Position numbers and translations under genes: made by a program
DNA from: Treponema sp.
Lineage (GTDB): Bacteria; Spirochaetota; Spirochaetia; Treponematales; Treponemataceae
Reading direction: 5' to 3'
Assembly (NCBI GenBank): GCA_017484285.1
Contig: JAFUTH010000009.1
Span: 62,001 to 126,000, forward strand
Length of the DNA stretch: 64,000 nt
Shown here: positions 10,801 to 16,304 of the stretch, in pieces
How positions within the stretch are numbered: the first letter of the stretch is position 1
Layout of the letters: every line of letters starts with the position of its first letter
The notes under the pieces: model-generated
The model's input: the letters and a program-made list of their open reading frames with translations, nothing else
Told to the model about the DNA's origin: nothing
Database searches by the model: none

Positions 10801-13520
10801 ACTCAAGCGCTAGCCCAAGTGGTACAACCGCCGAAGACAGCGATATTATCATCGACAACGGAACTGTAATTTCCGACAGCGACACTTCAAGCCGCAGCAA
10901 TACGCTTTCTGTCATAAAAGGTGAGACTCCGACAGGATATGCGGGTGTTGGGTATTCAAGCAGCTACAGCTCTTCCTCATATACAAATGGAACTGTAACG
11001 GTTTCTACACGCTCTGATTTGGTAAAATATGCAAAAGCCGGCGGTTACTTCATCATTGTCGACGGCATGATTGACATGACCGACGGTATGTTGCCGAGCG
11101 TGGGTGGTGGTACGACCGACGAATTGGATTCATTTGTTGCTGGCACAACCTTTACGAGTGGCAATACCTATTCTTCATACTCAGATTGGGTAGCTAAATA
11201 CGCGGCTGCTTGTTCGCTAACATCTGATGATGAGAATGAAAATACTTCTACGAATACAAGTTTGTATGCTGATTTGTGGAAGCTTAGCGATAATTACAAA
11301 AAGCAAATTCAGCTCGTCATTGCTTCAAATACGGCGATTGTCGGTGCTAATGCCGACAGCGGAATTAAAGGCGCGACCATAAGCATTTCGGGCGTTTCTA
11401 ACGTTGTTCTTCGCAACCTCAATATTCGGGATGCTTACGATCCATTCCCGCACCACGAAGTTAAGGATGACGGTGTAACAAGCGACGGTTATAATGCACA
11501 GTGGGATTGTATCACTATTCAAGATAAAGATTCTTCAAATCAGACAAAGTACGTGTGGATTGACCACTGTACGTTTGAAGATACAATGTCGCTCGGTCAC
11601 GTGTATACTGGCGGTACAAACGGTACATCAGAAAAGTGGCAGACCTATGACGGCTTGCTTGATATCAAGGGCTTAGGACAGTACATTACCGTTTCTTACT
11701 GTAAGTTCAAGAATCACGACAAGACATCTTTGATTGGTTCTAGCGACAGCGAAGGCAAGGCAGATACGCGTTTGATTACGTATCACCACAATTATTTCTA
11801 CAACTGTGGTCAGCGCTTGCCGATGGTTCGTAACACGACAATGCACTTGTACAACAACTATTATGCATATTCAAACGGAGACTATAGTCAGCAGTATGCA
11901 GTTGGCGTGTGCAATGGTTCTACAATTTATGCAGAGAATAACTATTTTGACAGCGGCATAAAATACGCATTCAGCGATAGTGGTTCTTCTTCGTCAAGTG
12001 GAACATTGTATTCTGTAGGAAACACTAACAATGCTTCAAGCGGGACTTCGCTTACAAACTCAGTCACAGCAACATCATTTACTGCGCCTACTGGTTATCC
12101 GACCTACACGCTCGAAACTGCTGCTACCGTGCAGGCAAACCTGCCGTCAGAGGTGGGAGCGGGTGCAGTGACAATCAGCGATGCGGCTGTTTCAACGACA
12201 GCCATCGAACTTGACCATACCACCGCAAGCGTTGCCGCCGGAAGCACCGTAACGCTCACTGCAACGGTAACACCGAGCAACAGCACTGATTCCGTTACAT
12301 GGTCGTCAAATGCTGAGTCTGTTGCGACTGTTTCTTCTAGCGGTGTAGTGACGGGCGTTGCAGAGGGTGATGCGACGATTACTGTTACTTCGGGCAGCTA
12401 TACTGCAACTTGTACTGTGACGGTAACAGCAAACGACACCTCAATCGCATACGAAACAACTTCGTACACATTGGACTTGGGCGGAACTAAAACAGGCACG
12501 AACACGCTCTCAATCACGGGCGCAAATGCTTCTGTAAGCTACGAAAGTTCAGACACTTCTGTCGCAACGGTCGATGCTTCTACTGGAGAAGTGACGGCTA
12601 AGGCAATCGGTGTTGCGACAATCACTGCAACCGAAAGCACGACTGAGAAGAAGGCTACGTACTCGCTTGTGGTAAAAGACACGACTGCACAAGCTGATAG
12701 CTATAAAATTACGCTTACAACTGCTGCAAAATCTGCTTCAAGTGCAGGAAATTATGACTTCGGTTTGTTCTCGGTAACGAAAGGATATTGGCATGATAAT
12801 TCTCACGGTTGGTTATTCAGCAGTGGTGGAACGCTTACGATTCATGTAAATGGAGCAAGTACAATTTCATTGGGTGGTTGTCAATATAGCGAGTCTGGTA
12901 CAATCACCGCGTCGGGCGGAACATTTACAACGGCATCTGTGACAAGCACAGGAAGTAGTAAGAATGGTTCTGTGACTTGTAGCACTTCACTTGACTTTGA
13001 ATACACCGATTCAGCTGCCGCAGATATCACCTTTACATTCAGCGGAAGTACCTATGTTCCCTCTGTTGAAGTAACAAGCGCAAATGCAAGCACCGTGTAT
13101 GCAACAGGAACTTACAATTTTGCGAGTGACTATACAACGCTCACAGGATATACGCTTGCAGTAAATGGCTTCGCAATGAGCGGTGGCGGACTTAATGGTG
13201 CTAATAACACTGTCGATTCATACGGTTGGGTTATCAAGAATGGTGCCACCTTGTCGATGAATGTTTCTGGCAATTGCACGGTTACATTCGTTGGCTCGTA
13301 TTATTCTGCTGGAAATGTAACGGCAACTGCGACAGCTCTTTCGGATGGTGGAAGTGCTTCAATTACACCTACTTCACAGGCATGTAAACTCGAAAATCAG
13401 GCTGATGATAAGACAGGCACTTATGTGTTTACATACACTGGTGGTGCTGCAACTCTTGTCTTTGGTTGCGCAGATAGTAGCACGCAGGCTTACACGCCAA
13501 GTGTTACGGTAGCATACTAA
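7803..13520 (+). CDS. bifunctional pectin methylesterase (CE8) - pectate lyase (PL1) lipoprotein
   Basis: This is a 1905-residue lipoprotein with the lipobox FAAC (C24). In order: Ig-like N-terminal repeats (to about 335); a Big_5-like domain with ALSWGTEYYVVI (337-470); CE8 pectinesterase (about 480-850) with QAEAL at 607, QDTV at 631-634 (acid/base D632), GDVDFMWG at 650-657 (nucleophile D653) and YYARRA in place of the usual YLGRPW (R720/R721); beta-sandwich module A (861-1001); PL1 pectate lyase (1030-1455) with WIDHCTF at 1252 and QRLPMVR at 1337-1343; two BIG2 domains (1460-1627); and modules B (1633-1759) and C (1765-1905), related to A. De-esterification followed by beta-elimination in one lipid-anchored chain fits surface attack on methylated pectin. 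It is last in the operon. Confidence 0.92.
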   Translation: MKKNIFKAIKTFIVSSALFAFAACSNILTDGSNNSSSVTAEKAKVTFNISTSAAKTILPNDVDLTSYYYMLSATDTTGSDATSTDLLTERVQITSESSSLSAEIKAGTYDFTVTAYDAATNGNKVLVGKASSVTISSASLAVTIKMYAAQGGTGTVTATLQIAKEMSVATVSTVVSETISATDTGTKTAVTSGTDYATFTYTNESFDSGVSKYLVFFLYDSSNTLVTSYVDSVYVVRGKTSSKIIPITTATFVATVTVTKDGNAWSDSGIEITLVPSSSTDTSTGTKMTATSGAATYTANLTADTYKVYVGNNDKGKTVSSSAPTATLDYDSDAVYPNLEASNAFGDTQLLLSFSSAPTLTADSTIYIYKAEDDSLADSITVKSSTKNEFLSLQSGYTVTVGNQQLVHVGGANGDSLDTNTVYIQPHIGALSWGTEYYVVIGSDVITTSDTSWTGYASKEWSFTTKSAPNVTTGGTVTSPIAISVSNATSSNSADYFSVYGAIATAAAKASGVYEIDISAGEYYELVSVQGKGAHIILKGQGTAAYGSDVVIEYVNNMYMNNSTHTRPSFYFKGSGDLTFENVTLKNLTKRATSYTADGSHASSEYQAEALYYYSTSYNLNAYNSSFVSLQDTVNADANKTWFYGCYVAGDVDFMWGTSNVALFENCAIECLADSTLSNDNAYLFETRVGSTSATTVGKGYVLLNSTVTVDSSVTAYYARRASAKSSTSYYDQAALVNVTFNSAPADAHWYVGNEPESLTGTLYGDYADVGWKEYNVTVNGTAVSTTSRYAKSGVITSTEYANEYSGRRAILNRYYDSKNKCYAKDSTTNWDVATLISDRGYTVDPDGSSETLSGESVTTTVTYNFTASSSLSLSPTSYTTSFTPGNLTTSGVTYHGTTYGVYTNGNGGGTITVPVVGSCTITLHNSYQDKSSDGITVTVSSDDSGDSFTPTTLTANYGNQNGATVNEMTATYTDDGDSTGNVTFTFGGQVYISKIVVTYSSASPSGTTAEDSDIIIDNGTVISDSDTSSRSNTLSVIKGETPTGYAGVGYSSSYSSSSYTNGTVTVSTRSDLVKYAKAGGYFIIVDGMIDMTDGMLPSVGGGTTDELDSFVAGTTFTSGNTYSSYSDWVAKYAAACSLTSDDENENTSTNTSLYADLWKLSDNYKKQIQLVIASNTAIVGANADSGIKGATISISGVSNVVLRNLNIRDAYDPFPHHEVKDDGVTSDGYNAQWDCITIQDKDSSNQTKYVWIDHCTFEDTMSLGHVYTGGTNGTSEKWQTYDGLLDIKGLGQYITVSYCKFKNHDKTSLIGSSDSEGKADTRLITYHHNYFYNCGQRLPMVRNTTMHLYNNYYAYSNGDYSQQYAVGVCNGSTIYAENNYFDSGIKYAFSDSGSSSSSGTLYSVGNTNNASSGTSLTNSVTATSFTAPTGYPTYTLETAATVQANLPSEVGAGAVTISDAAVSTTAIELDHTTASVAAGSTVTLTATVTPSNSTDSVTWSSNAESVATVSSSGVVTGVAEGDATITVTSGSYTATCTVTVTANDTSIAYETTSYTLDLGGTKTGTNTLSITGANASVSYESSDTSVATVDASTGEVTAKAIGVATITATESTTEKKATYSLVVKDTTAQADSYKITLTTAAKSASSAGNYDFGLFSVTKGYWHDNSHGWLFSSGGTLTIHVNGASTISLGGCQYSESGTITASGGTFTTASVTSTGSSKNGSVTCSTSLDFEYTDSAAADITFTFSGSTYVPSVEVTSANASTVYATGTYNFASDYTTLTGYTLAVNGFAMSGGGLNGANNTVDSYGWVIKNGATLSMNVSGNCTVTFVGSYYSAGNVTATATALSDGGSASITPTSQACKLENQADDKTGTYVFTYTGGAATLVFGCADSSTQAYTPSVTVAY

Positions 13521-13557
13521 TCTAAAATATCTCGCGCCGTGTCGAGTTCTGCACGGC

Positions 13558-13629
13558 ACACGCTCCCCTGTGTTGTAGGCATTTTGCCTGTGGCGCAGGG
13601 AAGTTTTTGCGTATGTCGGTCTATTGACT
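13558..13629 (+). repeat. Intergenic repeat block Y, copy 1
   Basis: This copy aligns with 13989-14062. Shared stretches are ACACGCTCCCCTG, AGGCATTT, GCCTGT and GGTCTATTGACT. The block carries a terminator hairpin and a -35 box. A shorter third copy of its left end lies at 16279-16302, next to the uvrC stop. Confidence 0.85.
13563..13608 (+). terminator. Terminator of the pectin operon, within repeat block Y
   Basis: A CTCCCCTG arm pairs with CAGGGAAG (one mismatch), with an inner AGGCA/TGCCT stem, followed by TTTTT at 13604-13608. A second short hairpin (GCCGTG/CACGGC) sits just before it at about 13536-13556. Confidence 0.7.
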
Positions 13630-13651
13630 TTTCGGGGGAGTGTGGTATATT
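13624..13651 (+). promoter_or_regulatory. Predicted promoter of the antisense (antitoxin) RNA
   Basis: TTGACT (13624-13629) and TATATT (13646-13651) have a 16-base spacer. It reads rightward toward the convergent toxin-like gene and ends at the shared terminator near 13755. No protein start is served by it. Confidence 0.6.
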
Positions 13652-13657
13652 TTAAAG

Positions 13658-13755
13658 CAATGAGGGAATCCACAACACCGTGGCTCACCTCTCTAAGCTT
13701 TTGTGAAAAGCCTATCCGAAGTTCGCTACACTTTTTGGGGTAGGCTTTCTTTTTG
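13658..13755 (+). ncRNA. Putative antisense RNA antitoxin of about 95-100 nt
   Basis: This is inferred from the promoter at 13624-13651 and the terminator at 13707-13755, with no ORF of note between. It runs convergently to the small hydrophobic peptide gene and shares the terminator with it. Its 5' part (TGAGGGAATCCAC, 13661-13673) imperfectly matches TGAGAGGCAAGCCAC (13875-13889) on the same strand, inside the toxin leader, so the two RNAs could pair there too. The layout resembles the par/Fst and TxpA/RatA type I systems. Confidence 0.5.
13707..13755. terminator. Bidirectional terminator shared by toxin mRNA and antisense RNA
   Basis: An 11-bp stem pairs 13707-13717 (AAAGCCTATCC) with 13738-13748 and is followed by CTTTTTG on the + strand. 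A shorter U-run follows on the - strand. Confidence 0.75.
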
Positions 13756-13758
13756 CCC

Positions 13759-13845
13759 TTACAAGAATAACTTGAAGAGAGCGAGCGCATCTATAAGCAG
13801 TCCAATAATCGCAATGACGAGCATCGCTTTTTCGTACTTTGTCAT
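13759..13845 (-). CDS. 28-residue hydrophobic peptide, holin-like type I toxin candidate
   Basis: The reverse strand encodes 28 residues starting MTKYEKAML and continuing as one hydrophobic helix (VIAIIGLLIDALALF) with a KLFL end. The MT-x-YE-x-x-ML opening followed by a single membrane helix is the signature of the small holin-like toxins of type I systems in Firmicutes. A consensus promoter (TTGACA, 17 bases, TAAAAT) lies 72-100 bases upstream, and a convergent promoter with a shared terminator lies downstream. The frame is open upstream without an ATG, so a longer form from a TTG start (near 13883) is possible. GGGAG lies 12 bases before the ATG, longer than ideal. The expected action is membrane damage when antisense RNA is lost. 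Confidence 0.6.
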   Translation of the reverse strand: MTKYEKAMLVIAIIGLLIDALALFKLFL

Positions 13846-13916
13846 ATCAGCGCAGTTCTCCCATTCATAAGAAGTGAGAGGCAAGCCACCCTGTGCTATG
13901 TATTCCCAATACTTGT

Positions 13917-13945
13917 ATTTTATATTGTGAGTGTTTGCTTGTCAA
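13917..13945 (-). promoter_or_regulatory. Promoter of the 28-residue toxin-like peptide
   Basis: On the - strand TTGACA (13940-13945) and TAAAAT (13917-13922) are 17 bases apart, a near-consensus sigma70 promoter inside repeat block X. Initiation near 13910 gives a leader of about 65 nt. Confidence 0.75.
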
Positions 13946-13994
13946 GATATAAGTAAAAGGTGGCTGAGGTCTATAATTAACTTCTGTGTACACG

Positions 13995-14041
13995 CTCCCC
14001 TGAGTTGCAGGCATTTCGCCTGTAGCGCGGGGGAGTTTTTT
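13995..14041 (+). terminator. Terminator hairpin in repeat block Y copy 2
   Basis: CTCCCC pairs with GGGGAG around an inner CAGGC/GCCTG stem, followed by six T. The promoter after it is degraded: TTGACT at 14057-14062 and TATAGT at 14087-14092 are 24 bases apart. Confidence 0.7.
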
Positions 14042-14187
14042 GTGTATGCAGGTCTATTGACTGTTTGAGTTTTTGCTGATTTGTGGTATAGTTGTGACTG
14101 AAGAGTGCACCCGCTCCTAAAGCGGATTGTCTCTCGTTATCTTCTTTCTGTCTGCGGAGAAGGCACTGAATTAAGAAAGCATCGCGC

Positions 14188-14574
14188 TCACTCCAACAGT
14201 CTGTACATTCCGTACACGCCCGCCCCTATCACGCACAGCTCGACAGCACTCACTTTCAGCCAGAAGCGTCGCTTTTCCTGCACGGTGAGCAGCTTTCGCT
14301 CAAGGCGTTTGTTTTCCGTACGAAGCTCCTCGTTCACGGCTTCAAGCGCGCTGTACTCGCCGAGCGCGGTGTCAACGATGCCGTCGATGAGCGAGGCTAT
14401 CTCGTCAAACGCCGCGTCACAGTCCTTTTGCGAGGATGTCTCTGATTCGCTCTTTTGCACGCTCGCCGCTTTCGCTGATTCTCCGCCGTCCGCCGTCTGT
14501 GGTCGTGCCGCCACTTCGAGGACGGTCGCTAGCGCGAACACGAGCAACATCTTTTTCCAGTTCAGTCTCCTCAT
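14188..14574 (-). CDS. small membrane protein with coiled coil, phage lysis-like (spanin/holin type)
   Basis: This 128-residue protein starts at MRRLNWKK, chosen because GGGAG lies 7 bases upstream. It has an N-terminal hydrophobic segment (about residues 8-22), a polar Ser/Glu/Lys stretch, a coiled-coil region (about 70-100, LEAVNEELRTENKRLERKL), and a C-terminal membrane helix (VSAVELCVIGAGVYGMY). This shape is common in phage lysis cassettes, and an NlpC/P60 fragment lies immediately upstream in the same frame. No family was firmly recognised. The segment looks richer in G+C than its surroundings. Confidence 0.5.
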   Translation of the reverse strand: MRRLNWKKMLLVFALATVLEVAARPQTADGGESAKAASVQKSESETSSQKDCDAAFDEIASLIDGIVDTALGEYSALEAVNEELRTENKRLERKLLTVQEKRRFWLKVSAVELCVIGAGVYGMYRLLE

Positions 14575-14946
14575 TTTCTTCTCCCTGCGCACAGGCTCTG
14601 CCCTCGAGGAGCTGCCGACCCGTGCGGTTCGGTAGAGCGCGTCCGCCGTCACGCGCCGTTCCCTGCCCGTCATCGCGTTGAGCGCGGCACAGACCGTCCC
14701 GGAGCAGTCGCTCCCCTCGGTTGTCCCGCCGCCCCACACGTAGGGCGTGCCGTTGAACTCGCCGAGCAGATTAGAGAAAATTTCTTCGTCGCAAAGCCCG
14801 TCTTTTCTCATTTCTTCCGCATACCGCCTGAGAAAGCGCAGGGGATAACGGCAGTTCGCGCCGTTCGCGTGTTCATGAAATGGCTGAAATTTCGACCACA
14901 TCGTGAACACGGAAAGCGCACCACGCTGTGCTAGGCTCTTTTTCAC
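14575..14946 (-). pseudogene. truncated NlpC/P60 cell-wall hydrolase fragment
   Basis: Residues 65-95 of this frame read GTPYVWGGGTTEGSDCSGTVCAALN, which carries the NlpC/P60 catalytic cysteine (DCSG). The frame then runs into the following membrane-protein gene without any of the expected downstream His and polar catalytic residues. The hydrolase therefore lacks its C-terminal half, or the two are fused. The N-terminal start is uncertain (an ATG at 14946 has no good Shine-Dalgarno). Phage endolysins of this family are usually complete at 120-150 residues after the Cys region, so a deletion is inferred. Confidence 0.55.
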
Positions 14947-14978
14947 AACGCAATGCGCTTCGTGTTGTCGATACGATG

Positions 14979-15072
14979 TTCATTTTTCACACCAATGAAC
15001 GCTCGTTTTTGGCAGCGGAAAACGTTCGTTTTATTGACACGATATCCTTCGTTCTTTGGTGTGAAAAACGAG
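14979..15072. repeat. Inverted repeat in the cassette control region
   Basis: A TTTTTCACACCAA-type arm at about 14982-15000 recurs inverted at about 15050-15069 (TTGGTGTGAAAAA), nearly perfect over 19 bases. Between and after them are several GAACG/CGTTC half-sites. It lies between the divergent hydrolase fragment and HU-like gene, so it may be an operator. Confidence 0.5.
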
Positions 15073-15142
15073 GGGTTGATTGTCACGAAAACGAACGTTT
15101 GCGGCACAAACAAACGACCATATCACAAGGAGGAAAATGAGT

Positions 15143-15421
15143 ATGGCAAAACAAATCAACAATTGGAACACGGCGGAAGGTTCTCTGAGCGTGAGTCTCT
15201 ATAAGAATCCGTTCACAGGAAACGGCTACGTAGGCAAGGTCAAGCGACGCAATGTCGCGCTCGATACGCTTATCGGCATGATTGCAACGAAAAATCCCGG
15301 GGTGAGCGCGGAAGTAAGCTACTCGATTGCCGTGCGGACGATGTTCTCATCGTCAAGTACGACAAGAAAGAGCGCGGTAACAGGCTACAGCAGCTCCGTT
15401 ACCGTAAAAGACGCGGACTAG
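15143..15421 (+). CDS. small protein with HU-like N-terminal pattern
   Basis: This 92-residue protein starts MAKQINNWN. That ATG was preferred over the one at 15137 because AAGGAGG ends 9 bases before it. The stretch KNPFTGNGYVGKVKRRNVALDTLIGMIATKNPGVSAE resembles the N-terminal domain of HU-related DNA-binding proteins of the DUF4469 type (N-P-[FL]-T...Y.A.V..., then a helix with LI..I.....PG). The tail is Ser/Thr-rich. It is the first + strand gene after the inverted-repeat control region and is followed by a helix-turn-helix gene. A nucleoid or phage DNA-binding role is only a guess. Confidence 0.4.
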   Translation: MAKQINNWNTAEGSLSVSLYKNPFTGNGYVGKVKRRNVALDTLIGMIATKNPGVSAEVSYSIAVRTMFSSSSTTRKSAVTGYSSSVTVKDAD

Positions 15422-15458
15422 GCTCACGCCACAGGGAACGGAGCCGTGCAGGGCTTCG

Positions 15459-15734
15459 GTGACGGCGCACAAGCCATACGTCTCCGTGTTCGCAAAAAAA
15501 CTCCTCGCACGGAAGCGCACGCGCTATGAGGAGAAAATAGACTCGTTCTCGGTATTGCAGCGGGATGTGCTTCTCTCGCTTCTGAACGGAATGTCCATGC
15601 CACGGATAGCGAAGGACGTGGGAACGTCAAATGGAAGCGTGCGCCATATAAAGCGGTACATCAGCGAGATGCTGAAACTTGAGCTGAATGCCGAGACTGT
15701 TCCTTTTGACATGTTTAGCTGGCTCGTGTCCTGA
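15459..15734 (+). CDS. helix-turn-helix protein (LuxR/sigma region 4-like)
   Basis: This 91-residue protein starts at GTG 15459. The middle reads SVLQRDVLLSLLNGMSMPRIAKDVGTSNGSVRHIKRYISEML, a four-helix HTH like those of LuxR-type regulators or sigma-factor region 4 (acid-L..G.s...IA...G.S.gtV..h...i..KL). The N-terminus is basic. No receiver or sensor domain is attached, which fits a small phage or mobile-element regulator. Its last 20 bases overlap the convergent SSB-like gene. Confidence 0.6.
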   Translation: MTAHKPYVSVFAKKLLARKRTRYEEKIDSFSVLQRDVLLSLLNGMSMPRIAKDVGTSNGSVRHIKRYISEMLKLELNAETVPFDMFSWLVS

Positions 15735-15960
15735 ACACGGTGGCATCGCGAATGATGCCGTTCTTCAGAACGCCCGTGACAAGCACCGAATCCCCTTTTT
15801 GTGCGTGCGAGTAAAGCGCGTACTGCGTGGCAGACGTGACGTGCAGCATACGAACACGCCCCTGCGAGCGCACGCGCAGCTCGCAGAACAACTCTCTCTC
15901 CTCGTCAAGGCGGGGCTTTGGCTCCGCGCAGACTATCCCCGAAAACAACACTTTTTCCAT
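15715..15960 (-). CDS. small OB-fold protein, SSB-like
   Basis: These 81 residues begin MEKVLFSGIVCAEPKPRLDE, the usual SSB opening (strand, G-x-[LI/V], then ..P..R). Strands with CELRVRSQGRVRMLHV and DSVLVTGVLKNG follow, the latter like the GD.V.V.G.L motif of SSB/PriB OB-folds. The acidic C-terminal tip of bacterial SSB is absent and the length is short, so it may be a phage or plasmid single-strand DNA-binding protein. It could be transcribed from the X2 promoter at 16206-16234. Confidence 0.55.
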   Translation of the reverse strand: MEKVLFSGIVCAEPKPRLDEERELFCELRVRSQGRVRMLHVTSATQYALYSHAQKGDSVLVTGVLKNGIIRDATVFRTRAS

Positions 15961-16137
15961 ACCTTTTTATTTGAAACGAACGCACACTTTTGACATGTTT
16001 CGCGAAAAAAAGATTGCATATAACAAAAAATTATTCCTGTATATTGCCGAAAATGACAAGTCTGCGCCTATAACTAAATGCAGGGGGGAAGAAAATAGAA
16101 AAGACTCCTGCAATCTCAAATCAAAAGGGGCAAACCT

Positions 16138-16245
16138 ATGGAAAAAAACAACCCGAATCTTGTTCCAGTCGTCGCCACCCTGGCTATGGATTCCCCAATA
16201 CTTGTATCTTATATCGTGAGTGTTTGCTTGTCAAGATATAAGTAA
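16138..16245 (+). CDS. possible gene fragment (35 residues) cut by repeat block X
   Basis: An ATG with AAGGGG 7 bases upstream opens a frame MEKNNPNLVPVVATLAMD that runs into repeat X copy 2 and stops within it. The repeat-encoded part is not conserved in copy 1, where the frame stops sooner. It is best read as the 5' remnant of a gene truncated at the repeat junction, or as a chance ORF. The rest of 15961-16304 holds an AT-rich stretch, a TGCAGG/CCTGCA inverted repeat at about 16079-16112, and repeat X2. Confidence 0.25.
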   Translation: MEKNNPNLVPVVATLAMDSPILVSYIVSVCLSRYK

Positions 16246-16302
16246 AATGTTGCTTTAGTCTATAATTAAGTGCTGTGAACACGCTCCCCTGTGTTATAGG
16301 CA
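16172..16302 (+). repeat. Intergenic repeat block X (copy 2) with a truncated block Y
   Basis: About 107 bases match 13884-13988. The first 24 bases of block Y follow and stop at the uvrC 3' end. With copy 1 this forms direct repeats flanking about 2.1 kb. Confidence 0.88.
16206..16234 (-). promoter_or_regulatory. Promoter in repeat X copy 2
   Basis: On the - strand TTGACA (16229-16234) and TAAGAT (16206-16211) are 17 bases apart, the same arrangement as the toxin promoter in copy 1. It points into the phage-like cassette. Confidence 0.6.
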
Positions 16303-16304
16303 GT

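Larger units (their letters stand above)
13884..14062 (+). repeat. Intergenic repeat blocks X (copy 1) and Y (copy 2)
   Basis: Block X (about 13884-13988) is matched at high identity by 16172-16278, including CCCAATACTTGTAT and the run GTGAGTGTTTGCTTGTCAAG. Block Y (13989-14062) matches 13558-13629. X carries the toxin promoter on the - strand. Y carries a terminator and a -35 box. Confidence 0.9.

Noticed and set aside
13374..13790. A 138-residue open frame on the - strand
   Set aside because: It crosses the end of the pectinase gene, the terminator and the antisense RNA region, has no family pattern, and is better explained by the toxin/antitoxin layout.
14982..15070. GAACG/CGTTC half-sites read as LexA (SOS) boxes
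   Set aside because: Only one loosely fits the Gram-positive consensus, and LexA is not established for Treponema. They are kept only as part of an inverted repeat.
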